Of a stretch of DNA of 64,000 nucleotides, positions 29,516-38,788 are shown piece by piece. The stretch comes from an uncultured Clostridia bacterium. Its GTDB lineage: Bacteria; Bacillota; Clostridia; Christensenellales; Borkfalkiaceae. The translations under genes were made by a program, and so were the position numbers. The first letter of the stretch is position 1; every line of letters begins with the position of its first letter. Below the pieces are notes generated by a model that saw only the letters and a program-made list of their open reading frames with translations, was not told the origin of the DNA and made no database searches. The stretch is taken from assembly GCA_947631005.1 (NCBI GenBank), contig CANRJR010000001.1, positions 1 through 64,000 on the forward strand, given 5' to 3'.

Positions 29516-30178
29516 ATGAGAAAAGCATTCTTCGTTCTTTTGCTTCCCCTCCTTGCCGTCCTCCTCGCTGCCTGCGGCGGCAAGAGCTACGACTATACCG
29601 CGCACCTCTCCGAAATCAGAAGCGACATCTTCCGCGCCGAATCCGAAGAGTTTTCGCTCACCCTCACCGTCGGCGCGCGCGAATATCCCTACGCCTCGGA
29701 CGGCGTCGCCTGCCCCTTACAGAACGTCGCCGAGATCTCCCTCACCGCCAAAAACGGCGTCTCGTACGACTATGAGATCTACGTTACTGCGGGCGGCGCG
29801 GAATGGGGCGGCGAGATGTCGTACCGCAACGTCAAGGGGGATTACTACTATTCCCGCGGGATCGAAGTCTTTCCCGAGGGACAGGTCGAAATGCGGGTGG
29901 CGTTCGACGGGCAGACGCGGGAATTTGTCGCAACGTCCGTAAAGACCCCGTCTACCATCTCCCCCGAGCGCGCGCTTGCCGTCGCCGTCGAGCATGAAAA
30001 GGAGACGGTTGCGCGGCTCACGCAGAACGGGGTGTTTGGCGGGGAATTCCGCGTACGGCTGTTGCGGCGGGACGCGAACTACTATTATGTCGGCATCGTC
30101 GACCCGTCGGGCGGGACGCTCTCCCTACTCCTCGACGCGGAAACGGGCGAGGTGCTCGCGCGGCGGGAAAATCCCTGA
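29516..30178 (+). CDS. Secreted lipoprotein with PepSY-like C terminus
   Basis: The 220-residue protein has a type II signal peptide with lipobox LLAAC (lipidated cysteine at about residue 20). Residues 40-145 form a beta-rich domain. The C-terminal part (ISPERALAVAVEHEK... to YYVGIVDPSGGTLSLLLDAETGEVLARR) resembles the PepSY pattern, ending with the typical DAETGEVL strand. PepSY-type domains are often inhibitory or substrate-binding. It probably sits on the outer face of the membrane. Confidence 0.78.
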   Translation: MRKAFFVLLLPLLAVLLAACGGKSYDYTAHLSEIRSDIFRAESEEFSLTLTVGAREYPYASDGVACPLQNVAEISLTAKNGVSYDYEIYVTAGGAEWGGEMSYRNVKGDYYYSRGIEVFPEGQVEMRVAFDGQTREFVATSVKTPSTISPERALAVAVEHEKETVARLTQNGVFGGEFRVRLLRRDANYYYVGIVDPSGGTLSLLLDAETGEVLARRENP

Positions 30179-30228
30179 ATTTCCCAATCGAGGGAATCCC
30201 CCGCGTTGCGGAAAAATCCGCGAATGGA

Positions 30229-30257
30229 TTGACAATCCGTCCCCGTCATGCTATAAT
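30229..30257 (+). promoter_or_regulatory. Promoter of the YiiX-like hydrolase gene
   Basis: Perfect TTGACA (30229-30234) and TATAAT (30252-30257) boxes are 17 bp apart; the gene's AAGGAG site and ATG follow. Confidence 0.92.
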
Positions 30258-30283
30258 GAAAGACGTTCCGAAAGGAGCGTGGC

Positions 30284-31159
30284 ATGATGAAGCATTCCCG
30301 TCGACGGTTCAGAATTCTTGCGGTATGTTTGGCGATATGCGTCTTTTTGGGCGCATGCGTCTCCTTTCTCGCGGTCGCCGAAGCCCTCGTCGACCGCACC
30401 GCCCGCGTCCTCCCCTCCTATGCGCGGGAGGATCTTTCCGCGATCCTGCAAAAGGATCGGGACGATTGGACGGACGACGACTATGAAACCTTGCAACGGC
30501 AGACGGGGATTCTCTCCCGCGAGACGCTCGGCGAAATCGACCCCGCCGTTCTTACCTCCTATCAGGACGCGCTCTTTTTCGAGGGCGAAGTGCGGCACGA
30601 ACTCGTCTCTTTCACCACCCCGCACGACGTGCTCTACGACCCCGTAAAGGACGCGCCGTACAAAGCACCCATCGTCCCCATGCAAGCGGGCGACATCGTG
30701 CTCACTTCCACCTGCCATACGTTCGGTTGGCGGAACGGGCACGCCGTGCTCGTCCTCCCCGACCACCGCATCCTCTGCTCGGTCGCCCCAGGAGAATTGA
30801 GCGAGATCATGCGCTTTACAAACGACGCGGCGATCCCGTGGTTTTGCACTGCCGCGAACTTTATGGTGCTGCGGCTCAAAGGCGTCGACGGGCAGTCCCG
30901 CCGCGCCCTCGCCGAACAAGCCGAAAGCGAGCTCGTCGGCATTCCGTATTCGCTCGCCGTCGGGATCTTCATGAAAAAGGATCAGGGCAAGTCCAAAAAA
31001 GGCACGAACTGTTCCCACCTCGTTTGGCAGGCGTATTACAACGCGGGCTACGACATCGACACGGACGGCGGTCCCGTGTGCACCTCCCGCGACATCTCCA
31101 TGAGCGACCTCTTGGAAGTCGTGCAGGTTTACGGTTTCGACCCCGTTTCGCTCTGGTAA
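30284..31159 (+). CDS. YiiX-like permuted NlpC/P60 cysteine hydrolase
   Basis: The 291-residue protein has an N-terminal hydrophobic segment (RILAVCLAICVFLGACVSFLAV) that could be a signal anchor or lipoprotein signal. The catalytic part follows the circularly permuted papain-like order: a GHAVLVLP histidine motif around residue 152, then TNCSHLVWQAYYNAG with the candidate cysteine near residue 242. This family includes peptidoglycan or amide hydrolases. It is probably an envelope enzyme; the substrate is unknown. Confidence 0.8.
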   Translation: MMKHSRRRFRILAVCLAICVFLGACVSFLAVAEALVDRTARVLPSYAREDLSAILQKDRDDWTDDDYETLQRQTGILSRETLGEIDPAVLTSYQDALFFEGEVRHELVSFTTPHDVLYDPVKDAPYKAPIVPMQAGDIVLTSTCHTFGWRNGHAVLVLPDHRILCSVAPGELSEIMRFTNDAAIPWFCTAANFMVLRLKGVDGQSRRALAEQAESELVGIPYSLAVGIFMKKDQGKSKKGTNCSHLVWQAYYNAGYDIDTDGGPVCTSRDISMSDLLEVVQVYGFDPVSLW

Positions 31160-31277
31160 AACAGCCGAAAACGCGATATATGTGCACAAAACGCGCGGCG
31201 AAAATGCGATATAAGTGCGAAAAACGGCGGCGTGCGCACGGAAATATCAAGCTATGAATATCCGAAAACATCGGCGC

Positions 31278-31315
31278 AAAAGCGGCGCGGCGGGGAGACC
31301 CGCCGCGCCGCTTTT
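31278..31315. terminator. Bidirectional terminator
   Basis: AAAAGCGGCGCGGCGGG...CCCGCCGCGCCGCTTTT forms a 17-bp stem with a GAGA loop between convergent genes (hydrolase and hemW). A- and T-runs allow use on both strands. Confidence 0.9.
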
Positions 31316-31351
31316 CCCTGTCCGCGAGAATTTTTCAACCGTTCTTGCGGG

Positions 31352-32461
31352 TCAGGTCATGTATTCCGTGAGAATGCGGTTCTGGACGTAGAGATATTCG
31401 TCTTTGATCCGCGTGACGTCGCCGCTCTCGTCGAGATAGGCGCGCGTCTTTTCGTACGCCGTGCGGAAGTCCTCCTTCCAATCGCTCCCGAACTGCTTTT
31501 TGTATTCCTTTGCCGAAATGCCGAACACCGTGCGGAGGGCGAGCATAACAAATTCGAACTTCGCGTCCGCCTCCCCCACCTCTTCGCTCTCGACGACGGG
31601 GAAATGTCCCGAAAGTATGCACTTGATGTACTCGTCGAGGTCGAACGTATTCGTGAACCGCTTGCCGTAGAAAAAGGAACTCGCCGACACGCCGAGCCCG
31701 ATGTACTGTCCGCGTTTCCAATAGTTGAGATTGTGACGGCTGCCGTAGCCCGCCTTGGTGAAATTGCTCACCTCATACCGCAGAAATCCGCGTTCGTTTA
31801 ATAGCGTTTTGCCATATTCGTAGAGTTCGGCAACCTCGTCCCCGTCGGGAAGTTCGCCGTTGAGGTAGTCGGTATAGATGGGCGTGCCGTCCTCGGGCGT
31901 GAGCGCGTACATGGAAATATGGCTCGCGCCGCAGTCCGCCGCCAGCGCGATCGTGTCGCGCACGTCCTCCTTGGTTTGCCCTTTGAGCCCGAGCATGACG
32001 TCCGCCGAAAAGTTCTCCCCGCGGAGCAGACGGGCGCACGCCTCGAAGTCGGCGCGGGTGTGGATGCGCCCGAGGTCGGCGAGCAACGCGTCGTTCGCCG
32101 TCTGCAATCCGACCGAAAAGCGGTTGATCCCCGCGCGCTTATAGATGGCGATCTTTTGGGCGTCCACCGTCCCCGGGTTCATTTCGATGGTAACCTCGGG
32201 GTCTTTGGAAAGATGAAAGGTGCGCGCGAGCTGTTTCATGAGCCCGTAAATATAGTTCGGGTCGATGACGGAGGGCGTACCGCCGCCGATGTACACCGTT
32301 TCGAACGTCTCCTTTTGCAGTTCTTTCCCCCGCATTTCGGCTTCTTTGTAGACGCACGCCATGTACGCCTCGGCAAACCCGAGACGGTTGGGAAAGGACG
32401 TAAAGTCGCAATAGGTGCATTTTTGTTTGCAGAACGGAATATGAACGTAGATCCCCGCCAT
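31352..32461 (-). CDS. hemW: HemW-type radical SAM protein
   Basis: The 369-residue protein has the cluster motif CKQKCTYC near residue 11, the GGGTPS motif, and the HemW/HemN-family segments MNPGTVD, RFSVGLQ and the NYWKRGQYIGLG block. HemW is related to the oxygen-independent coproporphyrinogen oxidase HemN but is thought to handle haem insertion rather than oxidise coproporphyrinogen. It lies 4 bp after the MGMT-like gene and downstream of lepA, a common order in Bacillota. Confidence 0.94.
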   Translation of the reverse strand: MAGIYVHIPFCKQKCTYCDFTSFPNRLGFAEAYMACVYKEAEMRGKELQKETFETVYIGGGTPSVIDPNYIYGLMKQLARTFHLSKDPEVTIEMNPGTVDAQKIAIYKRAGINRFSVGLQTANDALLADLGRIHTRADFEACARLLRGENFSADVMLGLKGQTKEDVRDTIALAADCGASHISMYALTPEDGTPIYTDYLNGELPDGDEVAELYEYGKTLLNERGFLRYEVSNFTKAGYGSRHNLNYWKRGQYIGLGVSASSFFYGKRFTNTFDLDEYIKCILSGHFPVVESEEVGEADAKFEFVMLALRTVFGISAKEYKKQFGSDWKEDFRTAYEKTRAYLDESGDVTRIKDEYLYVQNRILTEYMT

Positions 32462-32465
32462 GGTG

Positions 32466-32768
32466 TTACTCCCGCCAAAGATATTGTGTTAGGTCGACTG
32501 CCCCGCCGCGCACTTCCACGCCCTCCGCGCGCAGCAGTGCCTCCTGCACGCCCATCCCGCCGAACGCAAAGGCGGGCGCGAGCCGTCCCTCGCGGTTGAC
32601 GACCCTGTGACAGGGCACGACGACGGGCGTCGGGTTGCGGTGAAGCGCGTTCCCCACCTGCCGCGCCGCCCGCGGCCGCCCGATGGCGTGGGCGATCATG
32701 CCGTAGGTGACCACCCTCCCCCGCGGCACGGTCTTTACATATTCGTACACCGATTCGTCGAACGTCAT
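32466..32768 (-). CDS. MGMT-like DNA-binding protein (alkyltransferase-like)
   Basis: The 100-residue protein corresponds to only the C-terminal DNA-binding half of O6-methylguanine-DNA methyltransferase. It keeps PCHR with the reactive cysteine (PVVVPCHRVV), preceded by helix-turn-helix residues (GRVVTYGMIAHAIG). It may repair or flag alkylated bases. The cysteine is present, so methyl transfer cannot be excluded, unlike in true ATL proteins where it is replaced. It lies between lepA and hemW. Confidence 0.92.
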   Translation of the reverse strand: MTFDESVYEYVKTVPRGRVVTYGMIAHAIGRPRAARQVGNALHRNPTPVVVPCHRVVNREGRLAPAFAFGGMGVQEALLRAEGVEVRGGAVDLTQYLWRE

Positions 32769-32837
32769 CCGTCAAACCTGCCTTTGTTTTATGGTGCTGT
32801 GATCAAGCGGTCTTTGCCGCTTTCCCCGCGCCGCGGC

Positions 32838-34649
32838 TCACTTATCTTTATTGGTCTTTAAGATCTGCATGAACACTTCGGAGGGAACTTCCACGCTGCC
32901 CACTTTCCGCATGCGCTTTTTGCCCTCTTTTTGTTTTTCGAGCAACTTTTTCTTGCGCGTGATGTCGCCGCCGTAGCACTTGGCGAGGACATCTTTCCGC
33001 ACCGCTTTCACCGTTTCGCGGGCGATGATCTTTCCCCCGACCGCCGCCTGTACGGGCACTTCGAAGAGTTGGCGCGGAATGGCGTCTTTGAGGTTTTCGC
33101 AGAGCGTTCTGCCCCGCGAATAGGCGTGATCTTCGTGCACGATGACCGAGAGCGCGTCGCAGATCTCCCCGTTGAGCAGGATGTCGAGCTTGACGAGCTT
33201 GCTTCTTTCGTAGCCCGCGAGTTCGTAGTCGAAGCTCGCATATCCCTTGGTGCGCGATTTGAGTTCGTCGAAAAAGTCGTACACGATCTCGTTGAGCGGC
33301 AGACGGTAGTCGAGCTTGACGCGGCGGGCGTCGAGATAGCTCATGTCTTTGAACACCCCCCGCTTGTCGCGGCAGAGGTCCATGATCGCCCCGAGATAAT
33401 CGGGCGGGGTGAAGATCTCCGCGCGCACGATGGGCTCTTCCATATAGTCGATGTCGGACGGTGCGGGCAGGTGGGACGGGTTGTCCACGAAAAATTCTTC
33501 GCCGTTCGTCTTGTGCACGAGATAGGAGACGGAGGGCGCGGTCGTGATGATGTCGAGATTGAACTCCCGCTCGATGCGTTCCTGCACGATCTCCATGTGA
33601 AGAAGTCCCAAAAAGCCGCAACGGAAGCCGAACCCGAGCGCGACCGAATTGTCGGGCTCGAACACGAGCGACGCGTCGTTGAGCTTCAATTTGAGAATGG
33701 CTTCGCGCAGGTCGAGAAACTTACTTCCGTCGAGCGGATAGATCCCGCAGAACACCACGGGACGCACCTGCTTGTACCCGGGAAGCGGCTCTTCGGCGGG
33801 TGAAATCGCGTCGGTCACCGTGTCGCCCACGGCGACGTCCTCGATGGATTTGATGCTCGCCGCGATGTAGCCGACCTCCCCCGCCGCCAACCGTTCCTTG
33901 GGTTGGAGCGCGGGCGCGAACGCCCCCACCTCGGTCACCTCATACGTCTTTTCGGATCGGAACGTCTTTACGGTGTCGCCCACTTTCACCGCGCCGTCTT
34001 TGATACGGACGAACAAAATGACGCCCTTGTAGTTGTCGTAATAGCTGTCGAAGATGAGGGCGCGCAGGGGCGCGTCGCCGTCGCCTTCGGGGGGCGGAAC
34101 GCGCTTGACCACCGCTTCGAGGATGTCGCGGATGTTCAAGCCCTCCTTTGCCGAAACGCAAGGCGCGTCCTCCGCGTCCAGCCCGATCACGTCCTCAATC
34201 TCCCGCTTGGTCTCCTCGATCCGCGCCGAGGCGAGGTCGATCTTGTTGACGACGGGGACGATCTCGAGGTTGTTGTCGAGCGCGAGATAGACGTTGGCGA
34301 GCGTCTGCGCCTCCACGCCCTGCGTCGCGTCGACGACGAGCACCGCCCCCTCGCACGCCGCAAGAGAACGGCTCACCTCGTAGGTAAAGTCGACGTGCCC
34401 CGGGGTGTCGATGAGGTTGAGCTCGTACTCTTCCCCGTCGAGGGCGGTATAATACATGCGGACGGGCGCGAGCTTGATGGTGATCCCGCGCTCCCTCTCG
34501 ATGTCCATGCTGTCGAGAAGTTGCTCCTCCATGTCCCGCTTGCTCACCTGACCCGTGAGTTCGATGAGGCGGTCGGCAATGGTGCTTTTCCCGTGGTCGA
34601 TGTGCGCGATGATACAAAAATTGCGCAATTTTGGATTGGGTCGTTGCAT
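32838..34649 (-). CDS. lepA: Elongation factor 4 (LepA GTPase)
   Basis: The 603-residue GTPase has G1 [10 protein letters not shown]3 DTPGHVDF and G4 NKID, followed by domain II, EF-G-like domains and the C-terminal LepA-specific domain ([29 protein letters not shown]). It acts on stalled ribosomes and affects initiation efficiency. I use ATG 34649 ([11 protein letters not shown]); the ORF track adds 16 codons. It is divergent from the GDPD gene with about 90 bp between. Confidence 0.97.
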   Translation of the reverse strand: MQRPNPKLRNFCIIAHIDHGKSTIADRLIELTGQVSKRDMEEQLLDSMDIERERGITIKLAPVRMYYTALDGEEYELNLIDTPGHVDFTYEVSRSLAACEGAVLVVDATQGVEAQTLANVYLALDNNLEIVPVVNKIDLASARIEETKREIEDVIGLDAEDAPCVSAKEGLNIRDILEAVVKRVPPPEGDGDAPLRALIFDSYYDNYKGVILFVRIKDGAVKVGDTVKTFRSEKTYEVTEVGAFAPALQPKERLAAGEVGYIAASIKSIEDVAVGDTVTDAISPAEEPLPGYKQVRPVVFCGIYPLDGSKFLDLREAILKLKLNDASLVFEPDNSVALGFGFRCGFLGLLHMEIVQERIEREFNLDIITTAPSVSYLVHKTNGEEFFVDNPSHLPAPSDIDYMEEPIVRAEIFTPPDYLGAIMDLCRDKRGVFKDMSYLDARRVKLDYRLPLNEIVYDFFDELKSRTKGYASFDYELAGYERSKLVKLDILLNGEICDALSVIVHEDHAYSRGRTLCENLKDAIPRQLFEVPVQAAVGGKIIARETVKAVRKDVLAKCYGGDITRKKKLLEKQKEGKKRMRKVGSVEVPSEVFMQILKTNKDK

Positions 34650-34703
34650 GATGTTACCTGTTGGAAGTATTATACAAAATTTTCGGAAATTTGGCAACCG
34701 CTA

Positions 34704-34732
34704 TTGCAAAATTTATGGCGATTTGCTACAAT
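34704..34732 (+). promoter_or_regulatory. Promoter of GDPD gene, apparently leaderless
   Basis: TTGCAA (34704-34709) and TACAAT (34727-34732) are 17 bp apart. Only 6 nt separate the -10 box from ATG 34739, so the transcript would start at or next to the start codon. No Shine-Dalgarno site is present. Confidence 0.75.
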
Positions 34733-34738
34733 ATTCGC

Positions 34739-35503
34739 ATGGAATCCTTTTTGAAGTTTTTGCCCGTGGCGCACCGCGGGCTGCACGACGCCCAATTTCC
34801 CGAAAACTCTCTCGCCGCCTTCCGCACCGCCGCCGAGGCGGGCTACGCCATCGAAACGGACGTGCGCTTCACCAAAGACCGCGCCCTCGTCCTCTTCCAC
34901 GACGATACCCTCCTGCGCATGACGGGCGATCGGCGCGCCGTATCCGATTGCACGCTGGAAGAGCTCTCCGCGCTCCGCCTCGGCGGGACGGACGAGCGCG
35001 TCCCCGTCTTTTCGGAACTGCTCTCGCTCGCAGACGGGAAAGTCCCCCTGCTCATCGAAATCAAAAATATGGCGGGCATAAAGGGCGACGAGATCGCGCG
35101 CGCCATGCTCGCCGAGATTCAAGCAAGCGGCTTCCGCGGCGAATACGCCGTGCAATCCTTTCAGCCCATGTATGTGAAAGCGTACAAAAAACTTTGCCCG
35201 AACGTACCCTGCGGCGTACTCGGGACGGCGGACAGCAAGAAAGCGGACTTCGGCGGGTCTATGCTTTGGAGGATCAAAGCCGCCGTCATCCGCAACCTTT
35301 TGTTGAATTTTACGGTGAAGCCCGATTTCGTGAGCTACCGCCTCCAAGACTTTCCCCGCAAATGCGTCACCCGCTTTCGCGGCATACGCCTCGCGTGGGT
35401 CGTCTCCTCCGAGGAACAGGAATCGCAGGCGCGGAAGATGGTCGACAACATCATTTTCGAAGGCTACCGCCCCGCTCGCCCGTCGCGACACGACGCGCCC
35501 TGA
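34739..35503 (+). CDS. Glycerophosphodiester phosphodiesterase family protein
   Basis: The 254-residue protein has the GDPD signatures: AHRGLHDAQFPENSLAAF (with the catalytic HR and EN), the acidic ETDVRFTKDRALVLFHDD block, and IEIK. These enzymes hydrolyse glycerophosphodiesters to glycerol-3-phosphate and an alcohol. There is no signal peptide, so it is cytoplasmic. ATG 34739 is chosen because the ORF-track extension would include the promoter. Its start appears leaderless. Confidence 0.92.
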   Translation: MESFLKFLPVAHRGLHDAQFPENSLAAFRTAAEAGYAIETDVRFTKDRALVLFHDDTLLRMTGDRRAVSDCTLEELSALRLGGTDERVPVFSELLSLADGKVPLLIEIKNMAGIKGDEIARAMLAEIQASGFRGEYAVQSFQPMYVKAYKKLCPNVPCGVLGTADSKKADFGGSMLWRIKAAVIRNLLLNFTVKPDFVSYRLQDFPRKCVTRFRGIRLAWVVSSEEQESQARKMVDNIIFEGYRPARPSRHDAP

Positions 35504-35533
35504 CGGCGAAAAACAAGGGAAATGTTTCGACAC

Positions 35534-35564
35534 GTGCGCCCGCGTCATTTCGACGCGGGCGCAC
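35534..35564 (+). terminator. Terminator of GDPD gene
   Basis: GTGCGCCCGCGTC, loop ATTTC, GACGCGGGCGCAC: a perfect 13-bp stem followed by GGTTTGTCTT, 30 bp after the stop codon. Confidence 0.8.
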
Positions 35565-35581
35565 GGTTTGTCTTGATATAT

Positions 35582-35766
35582 TAGGAATGCTTGGCGCGTG
35601 GGTTGCAATGGCGCGAACGGAAATTCCGATTTGTCATTCATGGTGAAACGAACGGGCATTTCAATTTGTCATTCAGAACGAAGTGAGCGGAGCGAACGCA
35701 GTGAAGAATCTCCCGCAGTTTTATGTCAACAAAATACGCGCCCCTGCGCCGAATCGGCGCAGGGGC
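35582..35766. repeat. Dispersed 185-bp intergenic repeat, copy A
   Basis: This block begins TAGGAATGCTTGGCGCG and ends with a palindrome CCCCTGCGCCGAATCGGCGCAGGGG. A nearly identical 185-bp copy is at 39849-40033. Short blocks such as GAACGGGCATTTCAATTTGTCATT also occur in the tandem repeats at 37692-38258. No coding function is apparent. It fills most of the 300-bp gap before the BspA-like gene. Confidence 0.85.
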
Positions 35767-35807
35767 TTTGTCGGTTGTTTCAATCGCCGCATAAGGGCGA
35801 AATCCCA

Positions 35808-37442
35808 TCAATAGACCGTGGGAACGCCGTCAACATAATGCCAATAGTTGCCCTCTGATTGCGGTTGTTCCTCGCTGAAAAAGTAAACATTTTCCGCGCT
35901 CACTTCATTGTCCTCATCAACGACTACATCTTCCCATTGTTCCTTTGTCCCCGCGTAATAGATCTTCGTCTCCATCGTGAGCATCGCTCTGATCGCACCA
36001 AATCCGATTTTTTTCACCGTAACGGGCACAACAAGCCTTATGATTAACGAATGAAAAAATGTCCGATCCGCGATTTCGGTCAATCCATCGGGCATAATGA
36101 CTTCTTCAAGCGACTGACAATTCGAAAATGCACTATATCCAATCGTCCTGACGCCATCGGGAATTTGGATCTGAAGCAGCTTGTAGCAATTGCTGAACGT
36201 GCTATCCGGAATCTCCGTCAGATCGGACGGAAGTCTTACTCTCTCCAAATTCTCACAATGCGAAAAAATAGATCCACCGATCAATTTCACACCGTCGGGA
36301 AGCGTGATCCCAACCAAATTTCTTTGATCGGAAAACGCCATAGATGCAATATATTTGATGTCGGACGGAAAATCGTCAATCACCGTTCCCGCCTCCATTT
36401 CGCCCTTATATTGATAGAGCACGTTGCCGAGTGTGACATAACCGTCCGATTGGGCATTCAGCCAGGCTGTATCTCGAAAGACATATCCCCCCATCTCTTC
36501 GAGCGCGTTGGGCATTTTGATCTTCCTCAACTGCCAACACCCATCAAACGCAAAATCCTCGATCCGTTTCACCGAATTGGGGATAGAGATCTCCGCAAAA
36601 TTTTGCGAGTGCACGATATCCGTAGATGCAGGGAAGCTGTAAGCAAATGCCGACGCCTCGATTTCTTCCAGCCCGTCGGGCAAAGAGAGCTCCGAAAGAG
36701 AGCAATCTTCAAAACAACGTTTTGAAATGACTTTCAAATTTTTGGAAAACGTGACGCGAGCCAGGTTTCTGCAACTGTAAAATGCCGACGCCCCAAGCTT
36801 CGTAACCGAATCGGGAATCTTGATCGCTGTAAGATTGTTTGTATAAGCAAAGGCGTACGAGCCGATCTCCTCGAGCGTTTCGGGAAGTATGATCGACGTC
36901 GTCTCGGTGTTGCAGTGTTCCCCCGTTTGTCGATTGGGCATTTCGTTTCCGACATGCCATATGAACCCCATGTTCGCTATCTTTTTGACGGGCAACCACT
37001 TAAAATAAGCGGGAATTTTGATCCTGTTCTCAAAAGTGGTCCTGCCCATAGAAACTTCGTAACCCTTTCCATCCTCCATTAAGGTGTATTCAAATCCGTC
37101 TTTGTCGAACCCATGCTCGACAGGTTGGTCAACAGTGAATGAAAACGACGCTTTTTCGGAATCCGCATAGGTGCGCCCGTCCCCTCTCGCAAATACCTCT
37201 ATTTGATGCTCGCCGTATCCTACCTCCTCGGGAACAACAACGCTCGGCGTATCCGTCTCTTGCTCCCCCTCTCCGAATGAAACTGTGTACCCCGACGCGC
37301 CCTCCACCTCGCTCCACGATATCGTTCTCCCGTTTACCTGAAAACCGGTCGGAGCGGATAATTTTTTCCCTGCGCACGCCGTTATCCCAAAGCACAGCGT
37401 CAGAGCAAACAAAGCACTCAACCAACATATCGCTTTTTTCAT
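35808..37442 (-). CDS. BspA-like leucine-rich-repeat lipoprotein
   Basis: The 544-residue protein begins with a lipoprotein signal (FGITACAGK, lipidated cysteine near residue 23), then a fibronectin-III-like domain (APTGFQVNGRTISWSEVEGASGYTVSF) and a long run of type-5 leucine-rich repeats about 23 residues each (for example IPDSVTKLGASAFYSCRNLARVTF). BspA-like proteins in gut bacteria act in adhesion or binding of host or plant polymers. The region is less GC-rich than its neighbours and is surrounded by dispersed repeats, which suggests acquired DNA. An AGGAGGG site precedes the ATG. Confidence 0.92.
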   Translation of the reverse strand: MKKAICWLSALFALTLCFGITACAGKKLSAPTGFQVNGRTISWSEVEGASGYTVSFGEGEQETDTPSVVVPEEVGYGEHQIEVFARGDGRTYADSEKASFSFTVDQPVEHGFDKDGFEYTLMEDGKGYEVSMGRTTFENRIKIPAYFKWLPVKKIANMGFIWHVGNEMPNRQTGEHCNTETTSIILPETLEEIGSYAFAYTNNLTAIKIPDSVTKLGASAFYSCRNLARVTFSKNLKVISKRCFEDCSLSELSLPDGLEEIEASAFAYSFPASTDIVHSQNFAEISIPNSVKRIEDFAFDGCWQLRKIKMPNALEEMGGYVFRDTAWLNAQSDGYVTLGNVLYQYKGEMEAGTVIDDFPSDIKYIASMAFSDQRNLVGITLPDGVKLIGGSIFSHCENLERVRLPSDLTEIPDSTFSNCYKLLQIQIPDGVRTIGYSAFSNCQSLEEVIMPDGLTEIADRTFFHSLIIRLVVPVTVKKIGFGAIRAMLTMETKIYYAGTKEQWEDVVVDEDNEVSAENVYFFSEEQPQSEGNYWHYVDGVPTVY

Positions 37443-37691
37443 CCAATCATCCCTCCTTGTTGTTTGTTAGAGCGTTCATACAAAATATATGAATTTATTA
37501 TTTTTATCATAACATAATTGGATAACGATGTCAAAAGAAAAAGCGGGAGATTTTGGAAATATTTCCAAATTTTTTTAACTTTTCGCAACAAATTTAATAA
37601 CATTCCGACATCTCCCTCTTTTTTGATGAATATATTATATGTTTTTTGCCCCCACGCTCTGTTATTTCGATTTGATTCTATTATATCATTC

Positions 37692-38258
37692 GTGGTGACG
37701 CGAACGGGCGTTACAATTTGTCATTTCGACCAAGCCGCGATAGCGGCGCGTGGAGAAATCTCCCTTATTCTTATTTCATTTTATACCGCAATGTCATTTT
37801 GAGCGGAGGCGAGCGTAAGCGAGCCGCAGTCGAAAAATCCCCTCGGTCGTTACATATGCTTATATTACAATGCGGGAGATTTCTCCACGCGCTCACTGCG
37901 TTCGCTTGGTCGAAATGACAATAAAAAATAAGGCGAAATGACATTTTAGAAACTACGGGGCGAAATGACAAAATAGAAGCGGCTTGATACTTCGCCCCAC
38001 GGCGTTCCGATTTGTCATTAATGGTGAAACGAACGGGCGTTACAATTTGTCATTCAGAGCGAAGCGAAGAATCTCCCTTATTCTTATTTCATTTTATACT
38101 ACAATGTCATTTTGAGCGGAGGCGAGCGTAAGCGAGCCGCAGTCGAAAAATCCCCTTGATCGTTGCATATGCTTATATGATAATGCGGGAGATTTCTCCA
38201 CTTCGCGGGCTTCGCCCGCTTCGGTCGAAATGACAATAAAAAATAAGGCGAAATGACA
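37692..38258. repeat. Tandem pair of about 250-bp intergenic repeats
   Basis: Two direct copies (37692-37943 and 38021-38258, period about 329 bp) share blocks GAACGGGCGTTACAATTTGTC, TTGAGCGGAGGCGAGCGTAAG and AAATAAGGCGAAATGACA. Inside each, GGAGAAATCTCCC and GGGAGATTTCTCC are inverted. They resemble the non-coding palindromic repeats common in gut Clostridia. A related partial copy lies at 39690-39840. The remaining gap (37443-37691) is AT-rich and holds nothing else I can support. Confidence 0.8.
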
Positions 38259-38277
38259 ACGAGAATAAAACATACTG

Positions 38278-38308
38278 CGCTCCTGCGCCGAATCGGCGCA
38301 GGAGCGCA
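38278..38308. repeat. Palindrome related to the 185-bp repeat end
   Basis: GCTCCTGCGCCGAATCGGCGCAGGAGC is a variant of the palindrome that ends the 185-bp repeats (35766, 40033). It could act as a bidirectional terminator downstream of the XRE gene. Confidence 0.6.
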
Positions 38309-38393
38309 GTAAAATCTCTGAAAAATCTCCACGCTTCCACGGCGGCTTAAAACCGTCGCCATGGGGAAATATTCTCCATTCGTATCGCTTTTG

Positions 38394-38636
38394 CTACTCT
38401 ATGATGAGTTCGGGGTCGGTAAAAAGCGGGTCGTCGAAAAACGCTGCGGGCGAAACTTCAAGCCCTTTCATGATTAGCATGAGCGTCGTTAAGTTAACGC
38501 TCTTATTTCTTTCGCCCATCAACGATTTTAATGTGCTGTGCGGCATGGCAATTTTCCTTTCAAGCCGATACTGCGACATTCCTTTCTCTTGCAAAATTTT
38601 GCTGATCCGCAACGCGACCGCCGTACTCAACTTCAT
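38394..38636 (-). CDS. XRE-family helix-turn-helix regulator
   Basis: The 80-residue protein is a single Cro/C1-type HTH domain (ALRISKILQEKGMSQYRLERKIAMPHSTLKSLMG, helix-turn-helix at about residues 20-45). A GGAG site precedes the ATG. It is divergent from a gene of unknown function, and the 150-bp space between them contains a strong palindrome and duplicated motif overlapping both promoters, so autoregulation and control of the neighbour are likely. Confidence 0.88.
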   Translation of the reverse strand: MKLSTAVALRISKILQEKGMSQYRLERKIAMPHSTLKSLMGERNKSVNLTTLMLIMKGLEVSPAAFFDDPLFTDPELIIE

Positions 38637-38699
38637 AGTTTCTCCAAAATAGGGTTGTTTTTACGACACTATTTTATCAAAGCCCACTCTTGCGAATAC

Positions 38700-38773
38700 G
38701 GCGTAATTATATCCCTATTCTCTTGCCAAACGCTACGCCCTATGCTATAATTAGGGCGTAATTATGCCCCTAT
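38700..38773. promoter_or_regulatory. Divergent promoter and operator region of the XRE pair
   Basis: For the plus-strand gene, TTGCCA (38723-38728) and TATAAT (38746-38751) are 17 bp apart. The -10 box is exactly bracketed by the inverted repeat TACGCCCTA (38734-38742) and TAGGGCGTA (38752-38760). A 19-bp motif GGCGTAATTATNNCCCTAT occurs at 38700-38718 and again at 38755-38773; the first copy overlaps a minus-strand TATAAT (38706-38711) suited to the XRE gene. Confidence 0.8.
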
Positions 38774-38788
38774 CGCAGGAGAAACGCC

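Noticed and set aside
37692-38258. CRISPR or coding region in the 38-kb repeats
   Set aside because: Only two long direct copies with internal inverted repeats; translations carry no domain and are broken differently in each copy.
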